Assembly: GCA_020055645.1 (NCBI GenBank)
Contig: CM034546.1
Span: forward strand, 61,690,001 to 61,754,000
Reading direction: 5' to 3'
Source: Tomocerus qinae
Lineage: Eukaryota; Arthropoda; Collembola; Entomobryomorpha; Tomoceridae
DNA: 64,000 nt
Shown here in pieces: positions 22,914 to 35,993 of this stretch (within the stretch, counting starts at the first letter, position 1; each line of letters begins with the position of its first letter). Below the pieces are notes generated by a model. It did not search any database. It was not told the DNA's origin and saw nothing but the letters and a program-made list of their open reading frames with translations. A program made the translations under genes and the position numbers.

Positions 22914-25610
22914 ATGCCAAAGAAGAAGGCAAATGTAGAAAGAAAACGTAGAAAATGGGATTGCTTGTTTTGTTTCAAGAACGCTGAAGTTGACAAGTCC
23001 AATGGAGAATGTACAGAAAGTATGTTCAACAGTTGCTTCAGACATTTGTCATCCGATGTCATTGATTTACCAAAGACATTTGAAGAGTTTCAAAGCAACC
23101 ATGGCCCATTCTGTGTCATTTGCTTTCAGGCTGCTCAGCAGTTGTCTAAAAAAAATGAATTTTTGGCAACAGTTGAGAAGGAAATCAAACATTTCGTTAC
23201 AAGCCTTACTGACTCCATTTTACAAAATCGTAATTCCTCGGTCAACACTCCTTTTGAGTTCCAATCAAGTGTCATTGTAATAGAAGAGGAATGCAATTAT
23301 TCGGTGGAAGTAGTCGAAGCAAATAGTCCTGGCCCAGTTGATGAAGTTCAATGCTACATGGAAGTACAAGAAGTTGAAACCGAAGAACAAATTGAGTGAG
23401 TGACTAATGACTATAATACATTTTGAAAATATCATAAACATTTGTTTATGATATTCATGTCAAAAATTGTCAAAAATGTTCTTTTAAGTATATTCTTCCC
23501 TTTTCGGAAAAGATTTTTAATTTTCTTTAAATCCAGGTGTATTTTTCACCAAATAAAATGCTGTAAAATTAACGACGACTATTACTAGCCAATGTAAATG
23601 CAAAAATCAAGGACAAAATCAAATATTTTTTTTTTATTTCGGCACAAATAGCATTTTTGTGCCAAAGTGAATATGCTAGTAAACCAATGGGGAATTTTAA
23701 TTGATTTGCCCTGACAACCTGATCCCAGTCTCATCTCAATAACAACTCCTAGGTAATTATCTGGAGTTTAAGGGGTGGTATCAGTAAAATTGATTAAAAA
23801 ATTTGTCATTTAGTTTGCAAATTGGTATTAATAATATAATATATTATGTAACATGTATCCTAATCCTAACTATTCTATTACAGTCACGCTGATTCTAGTA
23901 ATAATGATGCTGAACATCTAAATTGTGAAAGTGAAAGCCCAGTCACTGCCAGCAAGGCTTCTTCTCAGGATACTAAAAATGAACCTATTATGAGAAAGAT
24001 TGTGATGCAAAAAAATGACGACGGGAGTAAGTTTTTAATATATCTGAGCCTGAGCATTCATAAAAATAACATAATGTGGGTATAATCTATGACCTACCAG
24101 AGTTATTATTTACATATACATGTGAAAACATTTGAATATACGTAGAAAAGCTTTTAAAGTATTATAGCAAAAAATCTAGAAAGATCTCTAACTTTCAATC
24201 CAAAAGTGCAAAATAAAAAACAAAAATACTATGGTGCCAAGTAATTCTATTGAATTTGGAACAGTAAATAGTCAAAAAGAAATACATTTTTCTTAAAAAT
24301 ATTTTCACAAATTCAGGCTTCATCAAATTCATCATTTGATTTGGGAACGGGAAAGAAAAAAAGGGGTTTTAAGTTTGGGTGGGTGTTCTAAAGGTTACCA
24401 GTTGAACATAATGTTAGTAAATTTAAATAATTAATTTAAACTGACGTTATAAAATAAAATCCTTTTTTTAATTTCAGAAATTGTAATGACAATTCCATGT
24501 GATTGTGGCTTGTCGTTCGACAATGCTGAGGAACTGAAAGATCACACATTTTCGTGTAGTGCTAGTAAGATTGAAAACGATGCAGATGCATCTCAATTTT
24601 CTGTCAAATACCGTTGTGGAGTGTGTGGATTCTTGGCAGAAACAATGCCAGATCTGAAGAAACATAAAATACGACACATTAAGAAATACCCTTGTAAGGA
24701 ATGTGATGAAAAGTTTCGAAGAAAGTATCAGTTAGAAGAGCACATCATAGCAGTTCACAGAGAACCTAAATTCACGTGCCAAGTGTGTGATAGGCTATTT
24801 AAAACAAGAAAATCCCTTAAATTGCATAAAAAAGCCATGCATAAAGCTGAACCGGACAAAATTGAAGACAAAGACTGTTTGGAGGAGGAACAAGTGAAGC
24901 GTATAAAGCTAAAACATGAAGAACGGCAATGCGATCTTTGTGGAGTAGTTTTCAGATCAAAAACTCATTTAAATTACCACGTTATCATCAAACACACCGA
25001 CGAAACGCCTTACGAATGCAAACATTGTGACAGAAAGTTCAAAATTCGCCGTTTTCTTAATACCCATATGCAAACTCATAAGAAGGTCAAAGATTATTTG
25101 TGTGCGGAAGACGGCTGCGGAAAATCTTTTCCTAGTCTTTTACATCTTAAAAAACATACACGACTGGAACACAGTGACGATCATTTCAAATGTGAATATT
25201 GTGGTCATAAGACGCTGAATGAAAAACGTATGAACGTTCACAAAGCTCATTTTCACGATCTCAACAAAAAGTTTGCTTGTGACATTTGCGGAATTCGTGT
25301 TTCTGCATTGAGTACTCTTCGTAACCACGAAAGAATTCACACAGGAGAAAAACCGTTTAAGTGCAACATTTGTGGAGAAAGTTTTCGAACGACTGTTTAC
25401 TTGAATATCCATAATAACCGGATGCACTCCGATGGGAAATTTAAATGTCCCCAATGTGATTATGTAGCTGGATCGAATTATATGCTAAGTACTCATTCCT
25501 TAGTTCATTCGGATCACAAACCCTTTAGTTGTGAGTACTGTGGCAAAAGATATAAAACAAAATTTGCTGTGCTCGAACATCATATAGAATCATGCAAAAT
25601 GCAAAATTAA
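22914..25610 (+). CDS. ZAD-like C2H2 zinc-finger protein A
   Basis: Exons 22914-23395, 23884-24026 and 24478-25610, with phases 2 and 1, encode 585 residues. The N-terminus has a four-cysteine ZAD-like module: WDCLFC, CTESMFNSC and FCVIC, then a helix. An acidic linker follows, then about ten or eleven C2H2 fingers (for example YRCGVC...HKIRH and FACDICG...HERIH with the TGEKP linker). The first finger is non-canonical (CDCG, Cys-x-Cys) and the last ends H-x4-C. In insects ZAD domains dimerise transcription factors, and a nuclear DNA-binding role follows from the finger array. It is clearly paralogous to the gene at 38476-40722, finger by finger and with the same intron phases. Confidence 0.88.
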
Positions 25611-28600
25611 ACCGTGCTGAGTTGGCTTGGACAGTGCAGTGACAAAGCAAAAGTGGTCATAGGATTTGACATTCAGAAATTGAAATTAAAAGGCATTTTA
25701 TTTCTCAGTTAGTACCTTTTTAATGTAAATGGTTTAAAATTATTTCATATTTTATTATTTTTTGCTCTGAGAAATTATTACAGGGAAATGGCTCATTCGT
25801 GAAATTTCCACATAATCTACGAAATAATTAAAATTGAAGTGTCATAGGATATTATATTCAACATTTTCTTACTATACTCGAATTCTGCTTCCTCTTCTTC
25901 GTTAACCGATAAAATACAATTATTTTCATACTTTTAATAAAAACCTTAGGCATTAAATTTGTTAATTAGTTATCTTTCCATAAACAACTTAAAATTACAA
26001 TTATTGCCACAGTATTCCATTTCTATCTACAATAAACTACCATTAATGCGCTTTACTTAAGCTATTTAAATGACTGATTTTTTTGCAACGTTATCGAAGT
26101 CAGTAAAATAGATAGGATGAAAACCTACATAAAAGTATCGCAAAAGAATGAGTATACAAACTAAATCGCGGTGTTTTAAAGTCTGAGCAGTGGAAGAAAG
26201 TAATAATTTATATGCATTAACTTGTTTGCACTAATCTATTTGAGCTGATAGTGTGTTTAATAATTTTATGTATTAAAATAAACATGGACTAATCATTTGA
26301 AATACATTGGTTTAACTTTCTGCTGCGGAATACGAAGTTCTAGCCGACAAATTGGCGACGAACGTGTAAATAATTTAGTTTGAAAAACAACACCATAATA
26401 TTAGGACTTTGAATTAACTAATTGATTAGATATATAATGTATGTTTGCTTGTCTGATGAACCGAGGAACATAAAAGGACCTTTTTTGGTTTTTTACAAAA
26501 AAGTGCAAAATTATAAAAACGGTTACCTTTTGGTTTTTTTAGATTTCTAAAAGTTCCAATAAAAAATAAATAAAATGTCTTGTTTTGTAGTCCGATATTT
26601 CTAGATTTATGCATAGATAAAAAAGTAAAAAGGCACCTTTTTTATTGTGTAAAATAGGTATATTGCTTTTTTGTTCCTTGTGTTGTACAAGTTATCGCTA
26701 TATTATATTTATTTATTCGAGGCAGACAATAATATATCTATACAAAGGGAATCTCACGAACAGAAAGACCGTGGGTTAACGTAGCTTAGAATCTCCACCT
26801 CGTACTGGTTTACTATCAGTCGAAATAACTATCATAACATGCATATGCTTTTTAACTTTGATTACATATATTACATATTACATATATTCGGACTGTCACC
26901 TTTTATTTAATGTTTGATTTCCTGTGTTCTATACAATGGACACGAGTCTAATACTGTATGCAAACCTAACTTACTTTAACATCTCGAGGAATAAGGCCAT
27001 GAGTCTAGCCGACAAATTGGTGTATGGTTTCAAAAACAACACAATATTATTAGTATGTATGTAATGTCTTCGCTTTTTCTTTTGTTAATTCAAGTAGTAT
27101 GAAACTGAAACCCGAATAGCCGAATATTATGCTCCTGATATTTTATGTGGTAGAATGTTGCATTATATTATATTTATTTATTCGTTCTTTGAATTAATGC
27201 GAACAATAGCTAAAAAATGTATCATTATTTTCGAGAAGTTTTACATTTTTACAGTGATATTCAACTGTCTATTTTATTTATTATTTATATTTTGCTTATA
27301 GTACTGTGTTTAAATACAATCTTGTATAATTTGGGCTTATTCGACTATATACTACTACAGGGTGTGCCAAGTTGTTGGCTTTCTAGCCTAAATGATTTTT
27401 TTACTGTGTTATTATTATAATATATTATTATTGTAAGCAATTAATAATTGAAATAGGCTGTAGTTCATACAAGGAATTTTTTAAAGAAAATTCTAATGTA
27501 TTTAAATGAAAACCCACCATAAATTATGCTTAATGGACAGAAATGGATTTCGGATATTGTTAACCTCTATGGGATGTCTAAGGTCAAAAACCTTCTAATG
27601 GCGAAAAATACTGATGAGGTATCATCCGAAAGCTACGGATGAGCCAAATTCCAAAAATATATTACTTTTGTATATAATGACCTTGGGTGAGGTCAGAGGT
27701 CATGTTTCTGAAAACTTCAATGTCTGATATCAGGTTATGAAGTTTTAGTTGCCGATGTACGCCGAATTTGGCCAATCAAGTTAGGCCAAAAAGGAACACA
27801 CATTTAAGCCACACCAGAAACTCTGAAAACCCACTTAAGCCAATAAGAAAGTGGACGCTTAGACCAAAACTTTATTTAGCAGATACATATTTTTGGCACA
27901 CAAATGGGAGGTCCATTATGTCAAATACTCTCCTTATTATGTATAAACAATAAGTTATTACTTAGAAGTTGACAATATCGCGAGAAAAGAAAAATGCCAA
28001 AGCCACCGTCACGCAAATAAATACTAACAAATACTAAGAACCCCCATCCCCATCATAAATAATAATTCGACTTAAGTATATGGCGAGCTGAATTGAAACC
28101 AGATGAAATGGATACTTGGCTTACAATTCATAAGTTATCATTTGCTGGGTCTTAAATACGAATTCGAGCAGGTACAAAATCTATGAAGTAAATAAGTTTA
28201 GATTAGCCAAGGTTGCACGCTATGCTTTGGCCAGGGTATATCATTCTACAGTTAGCCTTAAATGAGATTAAATGGCACACATCCATTATGGAAAGTTGAA
28301 ATTTATATTTCATGGATATAAATAAATAGTATTAGCAAGGAGCAGTCGAATAGAAAGTAAGCTGTAGTTTTTTGCCCACAATTTCAATTACTTAACCTAT
28401 GTATTATTGATACAAATATTGTATAGCATATAATATACTTGATAGTGTGCTGAACAATGTGAAAACAAAATTCGCGGAAACTTTCATATTATTACTAGGT
28501 CCCCAGTAGTGATATCGAAAATCTAAAAGTACTATTTAGATCAATATATGGTTACTTAATTTCGAAAAAGCTAAAACCAGAAGTGCGTTTTAATGTTTCG

Positions 28601-29975
28601 TATGCAATTATGTGTATATCAAGTACAGAGGTCCTAGTGTATTCTGGCGATATTAAATATATTATGTATTTCGCGATGTCCGGAGACAAAATGCGTATGC
28701 ACAAACAAAATGTGACGACAAAAACACAAAATTTATTGCAAAAGTTAAAGGCGGCAGACTATGCCGAAATTTATTCAAGCCAACTGGCAGAAATAGGCAA
28801 ATGAGCCTAAGCAAGAAAATAATTGAAACTACGAGCTACACTCAAAAAGTGAAGAAAAATGTCTCGCCACAGGAGCGAAGAATTGTCTACAATCCAAGAG
28901 TTGACCAAAGAGTCCTGAGCCCAAGTTTACTCGCATAGGAAATCGCCAAGATTTTCTATGCTCTTATAATATATATATTGTCATGTCATGCATAGTGATA
29001 CGGGTCAATTCGTGCATGCATCCAGGTTTTTCCTGGTAATTTGTTGTGGTGGGTGGGGCAAAAATGGAACCAACCGTGTGCAATCCAATGGGATTGCGAC
29101 AACTGAAGGAAAAGGAAAACTGAAACGACCGTTTACTACACTAGTTGTCTTTGCATATATCTGACAGTATTTTTCATACAACTGTTAAATCATAATTTAT
29201 CACGAAATTTTTTGAGAATTTTCAGAAGATTTGGCTTTCTTATGGTTTCTGTACTAAAAGGCTAATGCTACATAATAATTTTTACCATTGCATCAATTCA
29301 TAATTTTATAATTATTATTCTGGTATACTTTTATCATACCGGTTGTAATATTATTTTTGGTTATCGTTGTTTACGTTAAGTTTTTCAAAAAAGTACTGTC
29401 CTAAAAATGTCACCATCAATTGATAGCTGTACTAAATATCTTCTTAGAGCTTTATCTCATTATACTCATGAAAATATTTATAGATATAGGATTATTTTAT
29501 TGTCTCAACATCGACTTATGTCTGGGATATTGCGTGGACAATATAATTATGTACTTTTAAGTACATTTAATTCAATCACTGTAATCTGGCTAATATAAGC
29601 TTAGTCAACTAGTCAAAATAATTATGTTTGATATCGACTTTAGCCGCACTAGAACTATTTCGACGTAGCACAAGAAAATATCCGTTAGCAACAATTTGTG
29701 TATGCTACTATTTGGTTTGAAAGCAAGAAGATTTAGAAACCATGAAATAATGGGCATAAATAATTTTGTGTACATTTTGAATACCAATCACAGCACTGTA
29801 ATTCAAATTTTGGAACCTGACTTTGTCCAAAAATTCTAGTAAAAGATTTCAATTGAAAATGCCTTACAAATCTTCTAAATTAGTAACTGTATCAGTATAA
29901 TAGATTATCATAGTTCTTTGTGGTGAAGTATCTAATAATTTAAAAAAGTGGTTTTTGACACGCTAATACACCAGA
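25611..29975. other. Long intergenic region
   Basis: AT-rich with no supported gene. It holds a MITE at 26462-26680. Phrases such as CTAGCCGACAAATTGG near 26341 recur near 27003, as do ATTATATTTATTTATTCG near 26701 and 27166, so a segment was probably duplicated. Frames at 27217-27420, 27768-27953 and 28583-28804 show no domain. Confidence 0.4.
26462..26680. mobile_element. hAT-like MITE, GGAACA...AAAAGG family
   Basis: Inverted ends CGAGGAACATAAAAGG and CTTTTTTGTTCCTTG enclose AAAAAGG/CCTTTTTT-rich sequence. The flanking octamers TGATGAAC and TGTTGTAC match at 6 of 8 positions, as expected for an old 8-bp duplication. The element at 59931-60155 has similar ends. Confidence 0.6.
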
Positions 29976-32357
29976 ATGGATCGTGATAAAATAATTAAAT
30001 CAACGATGCAAATATTAATTATAGTTTTCGTACTGATAACCAAAACATCATGTGCCACAACTCAGACATCCAATTCTGAACAAGTTATTTCCAAGTTCCT
30101 AAATGTGTATCGTGAATGCGCTGTGCACATCTTTTTCTTTGACACAGCAAATGCCAAAGAAATTTCCCTACACGAAATAAAAACTCCTGTGACAATATCA
30201 AACAGTGACATCAAAACTATACGCAACAATTCAAATTTATACAAAATGATAACCAATCCTTACAGCTTAGACGTGTTAAGCTTCGAATATGGATTTAACC
30301 ATTATGACTATTCAGGAGTTCCTAATATATATATTCTATCATCTTACAGGGAAGACCTTCTCAAAGACGATAAAAAGTATTTGAAAATTAAACGTCACAA
30401 ATACCTTCGATGTCTCTCACACATATTCATTCATCCTCATGACCAGAAAGAAAAATACACAGACTTTCAATATTTCTATGCGTACTACAAAATGTTCATG
30501 GAATGGCAACTGCCCCCAACGTTTTTGAATTCTCCTCAGAAAACTAATATTAGCACAAATATTTTAACTACTCTTCTGTTGAAAACGAGGACATTTGACG
30601 ATGGCAGAATACTGAAAAACCATCACCAACCAAATACTTACGTAACTATTGTAACAGAAAAGTCAAAGCATGATCTGGCTTTTCTTTTTAGATTGGTAGC
30701 CCGACTTGAAGAAAACGCCCTGCCCGAGAAAACCTTTTTCTATTTCACTCCCTCAAATACACTTTTAGGGCTGTGCAAATATTGCAATGCCTTCGGAAAA
30801 GAAGGAATCCCTGTCACTTTTGAATTTAATGAGAATGATGGAATATTCAACCATTTCCCATTCGATAGCCGGAATCCGAAAGAACTCGTCATGCAGCACA
30901 TGTTCTTGCCTGTAGATGTCAATTTGCACCAATTGGATCTACAGTTCCTAAACAAATGGAAAACGGAATCAATTTGGAAATTGAATTTTTGGAATTTTGC
31001 TCGTTTTATGTCACGTGATAATAAATTTTGTTCTGGGTTATGCTCTCCCTTGAAATTTAAAGATATCTCAATGACTAAAGAGTATGATGAGGAGTTTATT
31101 CTTTGGGCACGTCTCTCGTCATTTTTTGAAAATTTAGAAAACATTACAATGTTTTCCACGACAAAGTTTAAATATCTGAATCCTAGAATTCATAAATATC
31201 TACCAAATGGTATCGACGTGAAGTATAAAGACCAAATTGAAAAACACGTCAACTATTTGCTAATTGACGAGGGGAGCAATGTTGGATTGACATTCGTTAC
31301 GTGCATCACTTCCGAAGATGGATTTAATTTCTATGCATTCTACAATCCTTTTCAACAAAATCTTTGGATTGGACTTTCGATATTCTTTCCGGTTTACATT
31401 CTTGTTTCATCTTATCTTTGTGATCCGGAAGTCTTGACATCGGGTGGAATCAACATTAAGATTATATCAAATTTTTCATTTAATATATTAATCTCTCTTT
31501 TTGAACAAGGAATGTCATTCTCATCAAAATTCCAAACCCAATTTAGATTTAAGATTTTATTTTCCTGTTACTTGCTTGCTCTTATTGTTTTGATCAATGC
31601 CTACAAAGGAATTGCGATAACTGACATCACAGCACCAAAACCATTTACAAAATTGAAAACATACAAGGACATTTTGAAGAAGGAAGACATTAAAATTCAT
31701 TTTGAATTTCCATACACTCGTATGTCTTTAAACGAGTCGGTGATGGTTTTCAAAAATTTAAAGGAACATTTTGACACAGTCATGGATGAAAACTTATATA
31801 AAGTGGTTGTTAAGGCTACCTTACCTCCAAAAAACCAAACCATTCAAATGAGCATTGCCAATTGTAAAGATACAGTTTATACAAATTTTGCTACGGACCA
31901 GTTTTATGCCAAAGAATCGTGGGAATTTCTATTCGGCACAGGTCGTCAACTTAAAAGACCACTTTATGAAATTAAATCTCAAGTAGCAATTCGAAATCAA
32001 TTTATTTTGCTAAGTAACTTTCATTTGCCAGAGTTTTTTAATCTAAGGCTTCAGATCTTACAACATTCAGGACTGGCACGTGGTTTGGAAATTCTATTTT
32101 TTTCGCGTTACTATTGTCACCAATGTAAGCAAAAATTATTTGCTTATGATCGAGTAGGTCGTGCAACGGCTGTTAACATTCATAGCAACATTATCGTTGT
32201 CTTTATTACATTTGGTTTTGCAATTGCAGTTTGTTTGATTGGCTTTGGTCTCGAATTTCTGAGGCCATACGTTAAATATATCTGGTGGAAGTTGTTGAAT
32301 ATAATATCATTATGTAAGCTAAGGTTAAATTTTAACACAATTTATAAAAAAATGTAA
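29976..32357 (+). CDS. Divergent ionotropic receptor (IR), intronless
   Basis: A single 793-residue frame. It starts with a signal-like segment (ILIIVFVLITKTSC). Hydrophobic segments follow the iGluR/IR pattern: M1 about 463-484 (IGLSIFFPVYILVSSYL), a pore-loop region with SLFEQG (about 500-512), a second helix about 525-546 ending INAYKGI, and the last helix about 737-760 (FITFGFAIAVCLIGFGLEFL). IRs are chemosensory ligand-gated cation channels in arthropod sensory neurons. The extracellular part is long and poorly conserved. The usual SYTANLAAF gate motif is replaced by AYKGI, as in the gene at 54774-56936. A tuning IR or gustatory role is plausible; the ligand is unknown. Confidence 0.78.
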   Translation: MDRDKIIKSTMQILIIVFVLITKTSCATTQTSNSEQVISKFLNVYRECAVHIFFFDTANAKEISLHEIKTPVTISNSDIKTIRNNSNLYKMITNPYSLDVLSFEYGFNHYDYSGVPNIYILSSYREDLLKDDKKYLKIKRHKYLRCLSHIFIHPHDQKEKYTDFQYFYAYYKMFMEWQLPPTFLNSPQKTNISTNILTTLLLKTRTFDDGRILKNHHQPNTYVTIVTEKSKHDLAFLFRLVARLEENALPEKTFFYFTPSNTLLGLCKYCNAFGKEGIPVTFEFNENDGIFNHFPFDSRNPKELVMQHMFLPVDVNLHQLDLQFLNKWKTESIWKLNFWNFARFMSRDNKFCSGLCSPLKFKDISMTKEYDEEFILWARLSSFFENLENITMFSTTKFKYLNPRIHKYLPNGIDVKYKDQIEKHVNYLLIDEGSNVGLTFVTCITSEDGFNFYAFYNPFQQNLWIGLSIFFPVYILVSSYLCDPEVLTSGGINIKIISNFSFNILISLFEQGMSFSSKFQTQFRFKILFSCYLLALIVLINAYKGIAITDITAPKPFTKLKTYKDILKKEDIKIHFEFPYTRMSLNESVMVFKNLKEHFDTVMDENLYKVVVKATLPPKNQTIQMSIANCKDTVYTNFATDQFYAKESWEFLFGTGRQLKRPLYEIKSQVAIRNQFILLSNFHLPEFFNLRLQILQHSGLARGLEILFFSRYYCHQCKQKLFAYDRVGRATAVNIHSNIIVVFITFGFAIAVCLIGFGLEFLRPYVKYIWWKLLNIISLCKLRLNFNTIYKKM

Positions 32358-33636
32358 ATTTAAACGTAACACTGCTTCATTAGCCTTGTAACTTTTTGAA
32401 GTGTTTACCATAATCATGGCCTATATATTGATCAATTTAGTAAATAGAATAAATGTTGAAGCATTCATCTCCCTTGTAGAGCAAAACTGTTTTTGTATCA
32501 TTACCGAATAAATAATAATACCAAAATTGCCCTGCCGGGCAGCCAATATCTACTTTAGTGAATAAAATATGTCGGTACATCATACATAATCACTTCATAG
32601 TTTTACATGGTTTAGCAAAGTATAGTAAAGTTTTTCGACGTATTTTCTCTTGTAATTTTACCTTTTGCCCACATCTGGGTTTAACCTGAACTTGTTACAA
32701 GGAATTAATGTTTTCAATAATGTACCCCAACGCGTACCTTCATGTGCTAAATTTAGTACATAGAAGTATGCGTTGGGGTACATTATCGAAAACGTTAATT
32801 AACTTTTGAATGGGTTATCCTTATAAACAAACGGCAAAAGTCTAATTCCGTAGGTTTGTTTGTACTTCTGAGTGTTGATTTGTCGTAATTCTAAAACCCA
32901 GCCAAGCACACAATAACGCACATAGTGAGGCAAAATCCAACACGTCCGAAGCAGAACAACTTCCTGCCAGTGAGGAATTATACACTGCGCTCTCTATAGT
33001 CTCATACGACTTACAAAGGCACAAATATTTTCATAACAGAAACAATGCATGCATTCTGTATGCAAATTTTTCCAGCTTTCAGTGGGCTCAAGTTTTCTAT
33101 TATTTCATTTGCGGGAAAATTCAATTTGGCCTTTTACCTTGACGTTTTTAGTTGTTTTAAAAATATAAGATTCCTAAAAAAAGAATCAGTTTTACTCCCA
33201 CTGGTGATGGCAATATGTATAATATTATTAAGGTAATTCAAAGTATCCGAGTCAAAAATGTAATCATGGTGGGTGACCGGAGTAATTTGCTATATTAGCC
33301 ACAATTCTATTTCTAAACAAAATGTTGACAAAAGGGGTAGTTTTGGAATATTTTATTTAATTTATCTGAAATACATTCTACCCTCGTACAATATTGCCCC
33401 CGGAATACAAACTAGCTTTATTTATAACAGGGCCTAGGTCCGGTGACCGGCTAGTTTCCTATAACGTTCTATTGGGTAGAACTTTAGTTTCATATCATTT
33501 ACGTTTTTGAACCATACCAGGACTCCTAACTCAGGAGATATCTGAACTAACCCATTACTTTTTATCCTTAGATTATGTACAGAGTACAGAGGGAAAGTTT
33601 GAACTGATTATCTTCAACAGTCCTTAAGTTAGAGGC
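32358..33636. other. Intergenic region
   Basis: No gene seen. A long hairpin sits at 32702-32802, and the foldback element begins immediately to the right. Confidence 0.4.
32702..32802. repeat. Long imperfect hairpin, about 44-bp arms
   Basis: GAATTAATGTTTTCAATAATGTACCCCAACGC, in two blocks, is mirrored by GCGTTGGGGTACATTATCGAAAACGTTAA after an 11-bp loop. It is probably a palindromic MITE. No clear target duplication. Confidence 0.75.
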
Positions 33637-33645
33637 TTATATGCG

Positions 33646-35486
33646 GGCTCATCCTATGTACCCGACAGCCAACTACCGGACACCCGATACCCTCCCACCC
33701 GACGCCCGACAGGGGCCAAATACTTCCCGTCCGACACCCGACAGCAATCTACACGACACGCGATGCCTTCCCACCACACGCCCGACAGCTAACTACCCAA
33801 CACCCGATGCCCAAACAACTGACACCCGACGCCTTCCCACGACGACAACTGACGCCCTTTTACCCGACATTTACATTTTTTTAACTTAAAATTTTATCAT
33901 GTAAATTATTTTGTTTATGACAGTAGCTATGAAACTATGTCTGCCTGGGTGTTTCCCATATTTCTTGGAGGCCTAAATCTAAACTTGAGTTGGGAAATCG
34001 GATTGTAAGAAACCTTAGAGTAAGTTTCAATATATGACATTGAAAAATTTTGGAAATTAAAGTTGGTCCTAGACCCCTCAACCGACCAAGTTTCGGGCTC
34101 TGCATTCTCCAAACGATTTTTTAAGATTGGTATAACACTCCCTTAGCGAACCGTATGGCCATAAATTGAGTTGCAATATATGACATTGAAAAAGTTCAAA
34201 ATTAAAGTTGGTCCTAGACCCCTCAACCGACCCAGTTTTAGGCTCTGGATTCTTCAAACGATTTTTTAAGATTGGTATGACACTCCCTTATCGACCCGTA
34301 TGCCCATAAATTGTATTGCAATATATGACATTGAAAAATTTTGGATATTAAAGTTGGTCCTAGATCCCTTAAACGACCCAGTTTTGGGCTCTGCATTCTC
34401 CAATCGATTTTTTAAGATAGTTATGACACTCCCTTAGCGAACCGTATGGCCAATAATTGAGTTGCAATATATGACATTGAAAAAGTTTCAAAATTAAAGT
34501 TGGTCCTAGACCCCTCAACCGACCCAGTTTTGCAGTCTGCATTCTGCAAACGATTTTTTAAGATTGGTATGACGCTCCCTTACCGAACCGTATTGCCAAA
34601 AATTAAAGTGGAATGTATGCCAATTATTTACATTTCACCTAAATCTTTGGGAACACGGTTCGCTAAGGGAGTGTCATACATATCTTAAAAAATCGTTTAG
34701 AGAATGCGGAGCCCAAAACTGGGTCGGTTGAGGGGTGTAGGACCAACTTTAATTTTTAAACTTTTTCAATGTCATATATTGCAACTCAATTTATGGCCAT
34801 ACGGTTCGCTAAGGGAGTGTCATACCAATTATAAAAAATCGTTTGGAGAATGCAGAGCCGAAAACTGGGTCGGTTGGGGGGTCTAGGACCAACTTTAATT
34901 TCCAAAATTTGTAAATGTCATATATTGCAACTCAATTTATGGCAATACGGTTCGCTAAGAGAGTGTTATACCAATTACAAAAAATCGTTTGGAGAATGCA
35001 GACCCCAAAACTGGGTCGGTTGAGGGGTCTAGGACCAACTTTAATTTCCAAACTTTTTCAATGTCATATATTGAAACTCACTCTAAGGTTTCTGACAATC
35101 CAATTTCCTAACTCAAGTTTAGATTTAGGCCTCCAAGAAATGTGGGAAACACTTAGGCAGACATAGTTTCAAAGCTACTGTTATAAACAAAATAATTTAC
35201 ATGATAAAATTTTAAGTTAAAAAATTCTAAATGTCGGGTAAAAGGGCGTCAGTTGTCGGGTGGGAAGGCGTCGGGTGTCAGTTGGTTGAGCATCGGGTGT
35301 TGGGTAGTTAGCTGTCGGGTGTGGGGTGGGAAGGATTTGGCCACTGTCGGGCGTCTGGTGGGAAGGCATCGGGTGTCGGGTAGATTGCTGTCGGGTGTCA
35401 GGCGGGAAGTATTTGCCCCCTGTCGGGCGTCGGGTGGGAGGGTATCGGGTGTCCGGTAGTTGGCTGTCGGGTAGATATTATGAGCC
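33646..35486. mobile_element. 1.84-kb foldback transposon with 9-bp target-site duplication
   Basis: The ends GGCTCAT and ATGAGCC are exact inverted repeats, flanked by the perfect 9-bp duplication TTATATGCG (33637-33645 and 35487-35495). The outer arms (about 250 bp each) are made of irregular CCCGACAGC / CACCCGAYRCC units. The inner arms carry a 146-bp repeat in opposite orientations, so nearly the whole element can fold back. A 9-bp TSD with long inverted repeats fits Mutator-like/foldback elements. There is no transposase, and open frames inside are by-products of the repeats. Confidence 0.9.
34032..35080. repeat. Inverted arrays of a 146-bp repeat inside the foldback element
   Basis: Units begin ATATGACATTGAAAAA and contain AAAGTTGGTCCTAGACCCCT, CGATTTTTTAAGAT and CTCCCTTAGCGAACCGTATG. 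Starts lie near 34032, 34177, 34322 and 34468. After a centre at about 34630 the same unit is read in reverse about three times. Confidence 0.85.
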
Positions 35487-35993
35487 TTATATGCGGACAT
35501 GTAGACAGTTTGGACATAAATATATTCACTTTCATCCAAATGGGATAGTTACGTTACGGTAAGGTGATTTTAACGATTATCGATGAGTGGGATTAAAATG
35601 GGGATTTTAGTGAATTTTTATTTTAAATAATACTACGGGATGAGCTTAGAGTATCCCTATAGGCAATAGGGCTGGCTATATGTTGTTCATTGTAGTTCGC
35701 TTGGGTTCACTCCATGTCCAGAAGGCCTTCTGATTGCCAACTTTTCAACATTTACTTTTTATTTATCCTTTCTAAAGACTCCCGTCGAAAAGTGAAATAT
35801 TTTTCATATCAAAAATGCTATATTATCTTTGACCTTTAGAGGTCAGAAATGTAAAATTTTAGAAACGTGAGACCCTCCAAAATATCCTACCTTCATAGTC
35901 CTTATACTACCAAATTGACCGAGTTATCTGAAAATGTGAAGGCAATGTTGTTGCCCACTACCTATACCCTATACCTATACGCCTACCCCAGCA

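Noticed and set aside
28583-28804. 73-codon frame in the 25.6-30 kb gap
   Set aside because: AT-driven composition, no domain and no splice context beyond chance.
33641-35562. Several open frames in the foldback element
   Set aside because: They are translations of CCCGACAGC-type and 146-bp repeats in either orientation. They have no domain and occur symmetrically on both strands.
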